42,099 bases of DNA from Cesiribacter andamanensis AMV16 (GTDB lineage: Bacteria > Bacteroidota > Bacteroidia > Cytophagales > Cyclobacteriaceae), in assembly GCF_000348925.1 (NCBI RefSeq), contig NZ_AODQ01000029.1, positions 1-42,099 of the forward strand, in the 5' to 3' direction. Every line of letters starts with the position of its first letter. The stretch's first letter is position 1. A model generated the notes under the pieces. That model had not been told where the DNA came from. It did not search any database and saw nothing but the letters and a program-made list of their open reading frames with translations. This document shows positions 39,201 through 42,099 of this stretch, one piece after another. Made by a program: the position numbers and the translations under genes.

Positions 39201-39895
39201 AACAGGCGCCAGTTCTTTTCGGCCGTTGTCCAGAGGTGGGCAATATCTTCTACAATTATGCGGATGCCGATGGGGTCTGCCAGTGTACCCAGCCCCTGCC
39301 CGTACAGCAGCACCGAAGCCACAAAAAACCCCATGAAAACCAGCAGAAAACTGCCAAAGTAGCCCGCCATGGCACGTCCGCTCCCGCTGGCCAGGGCAAA
39401 CTGTATGGCCGTAGCCGCAACGGCATTCGGCAGCGAAATAATGGCATAGGCACTAAGAAAGGCCGCCGGCCTGAAAGGGCCAATGAGGGCCGCATCTACC
39501 CCAGGCAGGTACACCCCCAGCAGAATGCCCAGCTGAACGGCCAGCAGCAGCAGGGCATTGAGCAGGAGCGCAGCTAAAAAACGCCCGCCCAGATAGGCGC
39601 CCCTGCCCACAGGGGTGGTGTAGCTAAGGGGGTGCATGCCGGTAGCCCGGTCTCTGGCAGCGGCATCGCCGGCAATGGCTGCTGCCATCATCAGCCAGAT
39701 AAGGCTGCCAAAAACGGTGGTTTTCACCACGGCAAAGGGGGAATTCAGAAAGAAATCAGCATACAGCACCTCAGAAAGGGAGCCGTCCCGGGTCATCAGA
39801 AAACTGAGAATGATCAGCACTACCCCAAACAGCCAGGGCCAGGGCAGGCGCAGCTGGTAGCCGAACTCGTAGCGAAAGATGGTCCAGAGCCTCAT
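36257..39895 (-). CDS. ABC-2-type permease fused to M1-like metallopeptidase, copy 1
   Basis: 1212 residues, intact. Domains: ABC-2 membrane block 1 (~15-260, with AIAGDAAARDRATGMHPL and GRFLAALLLNALL, typical of ABC-2 permeases), block 2 (~305-555, with FAGELVWREREARMGEIAHS), a further helix (~577-596), an M1 N-terminal-like beta domain (~635-840), and the catalytic domain with H944-E-L-A-H948 and E965 in SESLAWYY, then YRRGPFALYALSEYIG. The GAMEN exopeptidase motif is replaced by HADASMITYAEGF. HExxH to the third ligand is 16 residues, versus 18 in classic M1. The start overlaps the ABC ATPase stop by ATGA, so the ATPase powers it. Probably exports and processes, or senses, a peptide. Confidence 0.9.
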   Translation of the reverse strand: MRLWTIFRYEFGYQLRLPWPWLFGVVLIILSFLMTRDGSLSEVLYADFFLNSPFAVVKTTVFGSLIWLMMAAAIAGDAAARDRATGMHPLSYTTPVGRGAYLGGRFLAALLLNALLLLAVQLGILLGVYLPGVDAALIGPFRPAAFLSAYAIISLPNAVAATAIQFALASGSGRAMAGYFGSFLLVFMGFFVASVLLYGQGLGTLADPIGIRIIVEDIAHLWTTAEKNWRLLQLEGMLLQNRLFWLGIGGIALAGTYLSFRFAHPREGGWGWRKGKKQALAPHSQNPERNALSIPQVPRHFGLALQARQTLLIARTSFNALAFSWGEFALLGMLPLMTLPVLLDQMESRGVPLVPTTINIIYELTGSLSDELSRWVIVPFLIVYFAGELVWREREARMGEIAHSMPGSDWAPLLGKFLGLALMLLLFLCLQSGAGMLAQTLLGYREYEPSLYLKIMLGIQFLDYLLFALLALVLHVVVDQKYIGHLVAVIAFVFIAMASLFGIEHNLLIWGASSGWSYTDMRGFGPSLEPWFWFKGYWLAWALLLAVGAKLLWVRGRKNSLLLRLRQAPGRFRGATAYAGMVAAGAVLLLGGWIFYTTNVRNEYLTTSEKKARQAAYEQRYGRFAASAQPRLSAARLQVAIYPDERRAEIRGTYRLLNSSPEPIDSIHVATAGAVETRALAFDRPASQLLADEQLHYRIYRLETPLQPGDSLQLHFQLLKKANGFSESGIDPSLAANGTYFTNSWLPAIGYQSGRELLNAPDRRAHGLPPRPIIASLYDEKARERRGGGIAFEAVVSTSAEQVAVAPGALLGSWTKGGRRFFHYRTDAPLGGEWAFFSARYAVQEALWTNPDRSGQTITIRLYHQPGRTAQLERMLESIHASLTYYTRHFGPYPYSFLTFVERPGRGTGMHADASMITYAEGFSLWQPMGDEETPDVPFAVVAHELAHQWTVPYAPVEGAPVMSESLAWYYAMKVVETAKGEAHFRRFLSWMHQPYRKEIRRGEPLLRGLDPYMSYRRGPFALYALSEYIGEAQVNRALRRLLEKYQAPAAPLATTLDLYAGLQAETPDSLQYLLHDLFEVNTHWELKVEQATASPTPEGNWQVRLEVQARKLVFDSAGVEREVPMMDWVDLALFASQKGGAAQAPLYRQKHRIHTGRQTLTLSLPEQPARAGLDPYNLLIDPKREDNVQPVVPEQAQAPAAAKRLSQQKKE

Positions 39896-40827
39896 AGCAC
39901 CTGCTCCTGCTTTCGCTGACCGGAGCCGTAAAATCCACCCATGGTGCTGAAGTACACATCTTCCAGATCGGGGGCTACCGCTTCAAATCCCTGACCGGGG
40001 TCTTCGGGGCTGTACACATGCACCAGGGTGCGCCCGCTCAGCAGCTTGGTGGAGATCAGCTGATGCTCCTGCTCCAGCTGCGGCAGGCTCTGTTTCTGGA
40101 TCAGCTTGCGCCAGATCTTTCCCTTGAGCGCCTCTACGGCCCGCAGGGGCTGGGCTTCCAGCAGAATCTCGCCCTTGTTGATGATGGCCATATTGGTGCA
40201 CAGCTCGGAGACATCTTCAACAATGTGGGTAGAAAGGATCACCACACTGTTCTCGCCCAGTTCGCTCAGCAGGTTCAGGAAGCGCACCCGCTCGGCCGGG
40301 TCCAGGCCGGCAGTGGGCTCATCTACAATCAGCAGCCGGGGGTTGCCCAGCAGGGCCACTGCCACCCCAAAGCGCTGCCGCATGCCCCCCGAGTAGCCGC
40401 CCAGCTTCTGGCGGCGCACTTCCCAGAGGTTGGTCTGCCGCAGCAGCGATTCCACTACCTCCCGGCGGGCCTTTCGGCTTATGATCCCCTTCATGATGGC
40501 AAAGTAGTCCAGCAATTCTTCGGCGCTTGCTTTGGGGTACACGCCAAACTCCTGCGGCAGGTAGCCAAGCGTTTTGCGCACCTCTTCTTTTTGGTTGATC
40601 ACATCCAGCTCGCCCAGCCGGGCATTACCACTGTCGGGCTCCTGCAGGGTGGCCAGAATGCGCATCAGCGTAGATTTGCCGGCCCCATTGGGGCCCAGCA
40701 GGCCAAACATGCCCCTGGGAATGCGCAGGCTTACGCCTTTTAATGCCTGTACGCTTTCGGTGGGTCCGCCGAGGAGCGGCCGTCCGTTGGTGTAGGTTTT
40801 GGATAGGTTGGAGATGGTTAGTTCCAT
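39892..40827 (-). CDS. ABC transporter ATP-binding protein
   Basis: Cytoplasmic ATPase of 311 residues. Walker A GPNGAGKST, Q loop YLPQEFGVYP, signature YSGGMRQR, Walker B LLIVDEPTAGLDP and the H switch STHIVEDV are all present. A ~90-residue C-terminal part follows the nucleotide-binding domain, as in ABC-2 drug/lantibiotic-type ATPases. It ends with a 4-base overlap onto the permease-peptidase start. One ATPase with two permease-peptidase chains suggests a heterodimeric membrane part. Confidence 0.96.
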   Translation of the reverse strand: MELTISNLSKTYTNGRPLLGGPTESVQALKGVSLRIPRGMFGLLGPNGAGKSTLMRILATLQEPDSGNARLGELDVINQKEEVRKTLGYLPQEFGVYPKASAEELLDYFAIMKGIISRKARREVVESLLRQTNLWEVRRQKLGGYSGGMRQRFGVAVALLGNPRLLIVDEPTAGLDPAERVRFLNLLSELGENSVVILSTHIVEDVSELCTNMAIINKGEILLEAQPLRAVEALKGKIWRKLIQKQSLPQLEQEHQLISTKLLSGRTLVHVYSPEDPGQGFEAVAPDLEDVYFSTMGGFYGSGQRKQEQVL

Positions 40828-40970
40828 AGCGTGTGAGTCCCTGGAGATGTGTGTTCCGTAGCGATTTAGTGCTGGTGTTTTGAGCAGCTGACACCCCTAT
40901 TTCCTTCTATCCCCAGTTCAGGAGTGACTTTATACCCCGAGGAAAGTGAGGGTGTATTTGTACTTGTGCT

Positions 40971-42099
40971 TTAGGCAAAGCCAAAGAGAAAGGGGAACAG
41001 AAACGTTACAATGATGGCCCACACAAAATAGGCCGGCAGGTAAAAGGCAATGACCTTGCCAACCTCCGTGGTGCTATCCTGCTTGAAGACAATTCTGTAC
41101 AGTTGGGTGGTAACCAGCAGCAGGTTGATCAGGATGAGTACATTCCCGCCCAGTACTGCCAGCCGGTTGGGGGTAATGCCCCATTCGGTGATGCGGAACA
41201 GAATGGCCGAGAGGGCTATGCCATTGACCAGGATGGTGACTACGGAAAGCAAGAAGAGCATCCAGATCTCCATTTTGCTTTTTGAGGTACGGGAGGTTTC
41301 GGCTACGGAAAAGAAAATAATGGCCATAACCCCCAGCAGCAGTGCATTGAAAACGAGCAGAAACTCCCGGTCGTTGTAGGGGTCTTTGCCCGACCAGGCC
41401 ATGGCCAGCAGGTAGATTACCAGCATCACCAGCACCAGGGGAGAGAACAGCCTGGCAATGACCGGCGATACTTTGCCGACCAGCTGCGGATTGGTCTGGA
41501 TCAGGTAAGTGCCCACAATGGGGGCTGCCGGCAGGCCAAAGATTACAATGTTCTGAAAATAGAACTCCTCAATCTGAAAGCCGATCAGCGAAAACAGCCC
41601 GATGGTAAGGCCCGTCATGATGCCGCCGGCTATGAGGATGAGCGTAGTCATCACCACCAGGTCGCCGTTGTACTTCAGATACTCCAGGCGCATTTCATCC
41701 GACTTGAGCTTATCCCCTGCAAAGGCTATGCCCAGCAGCGCCCACAGAAACAGCAGCAGGTGAATGCAGGCCAGCACGCTGGTATCACTGCTCTCCAGCG
41801 CTGGCAGGAAATTGATAAACAGCAGACCCACCAGCATGGCACCAGCCAGCAGGGCTATTCGGGGGGTTGGCAGCGCTCGTTTCCAGGCAAAGTAGGCTGC
41901 CAGGGCGGGGAACAGAATAAAGCCAATGTTGCGGGGATAGAAGGCCTCCTCGCTGATGGGCAAAATGGCCGGCAGCTTGGCGATCAGCCCCGCTACCAGG
42001 GCGGCAAGGAGCACAAAGGCCAGCTCCCGGCCACTGCCCCAGTTAATTTCATCACTTTCATAGGTGAGGCGCTCGTTCCAGCACTCAGCCATGGCATTG
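40971..42099 (-). CDS. DUF4153-like multi-helix membrane protein, possibly truncated at the window edge
   Basis: At least 373 residues, with about 10 membrane helices spaced evenly to the C-terminal FLFPFLFGFA. Segments such as YFQNIVIFGLPAAPIVGTYLI, KVSPVIARLFSPLVLVMLVIYL and WSGKDPYNDREFLLVFNALLLG match the DUF4153 pattern. The first ATG in the window is at 42092, but the frame stays open to the edge, so the true start may lie outside. Function unknown. A 143-base gap separates it from the ABC operon; I see no clear promoter or terminator there. Confidence 0.75.
   Translation of the reverse strand, partial: NAMAECWNERLTYESDEINWGSGRELAFVLLAALVAGLIAKLPAILPISEEAFYPRNIGFILFPALAAYFAWKRALPTPRIALLAGAMLVGLLFINFLPALESSDTSVLACIHLLLFLWALLGIAFAGDKLKSDEMRLEYLKYNGDLVVMTTLILIAGGIMTGLTIGLFSLIGFQIEEFYFQNIVIFGLPAAPIVGTYLIQTNPQLVGKVSPVIARLFSPLVLVMLVIYLLAMAWSGKDPYNDREFLLVFNALLLGVMAIIFFSVAETSRTSKSKMEIWMLFLLSVVTILVNGIALSAILFRITEWGITPNRLAVLGGNVLILINLLLVTTQLYRIVFKQDSTTEVGKVIAFYLPAYFVWAIIVTFLFPFLFGFA

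Overview
The window (42.1 kb, GC-rich) looks like a chromosomal segment of a Bacteroidota bacterium, probably Cytophagales. The reasons are the gene content (11-gene nuo operon without nuoEFG, PepSY-like lipoproteins, ABC-2/M1-peptidase fusions), promoter boxes of the Bacteroidota form TAnnTTTG, and the lack of strong Shine-Dalgarno sites. Genus-level placement is inference. I see no rRNA, tRNA, CRISPR, prophage or IS element.

Layout. (1) 1-2.1 kb: the 3' end of 6-phosphogluconolactonase (+), convergent with a frameshifted PAS histidine kinase (-). (2) 2.1-15.4 kb, all on the minus strand: korA-korB (2-oxoacid:ferredoxin oxidoreductase), then nuoA-B-C-D-H-I-J-K-L-M-N and a small conserved-looking gene, closed by a 13-bp hairpin. 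nuoE, nuoF and nuoG are absent between nuoD and nuoH. (3) 15.6-20.2 kb (+): a divergently transcribed Alvin-type 2[4Fe-4S] ferredoxin, a 1177-residue pyruvate:ferredoxin oxidoreductase and a HEPN-like protein, with clear intrinsic terminators. Together, regions 2 and 3 form a ferredoxin-centred energy module. Two oxidoreductases reduce ferredoxin, and an 11-subunit complex I without the NADH module can plausibly oxidise it.

(4) 20.3-25.1 kb (+): a sensory locus consisting of a PepSY-like lipoprotein, a TVP38/TMEM64 membrane protein, an OmpR-type response regulator, its histidine kinase, and a lipoprotein fusing a PepSY-like region to an SdiA-regulated-type propeller. The same 11-bp-period direct repeat (CAGAnT-N5-CAGAnT) lies upstream of both lipoprotein genes, which suggests a self-contained regulon. 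(5) 25.2-32.4 kb: single genes on both strands: luciferase-like monooxygenase, small DUF1737-like protein, Ser/Thr kinase, SurE, lipid kinase (frameshifted), Tat-type dienelactone hydrolase, DUF808 protein. (6) 32.6-40.8 kb (-): an ABC ATPase followed by two tandem ~1213-residue proteins, each an ABC-2-type permease fused to an M1-like zinc metallopeptidase. (7) A DUF4153-like membrane protein runs to the right edge.

Five genes (histidine kinase, nuoM, nuoI, lipid kinase, second permease-peptidase) each carry a single-base frameshift, mostly in a homopolymer. Two are core respiratory subunits, so sequencing indels are the likeliest cause.
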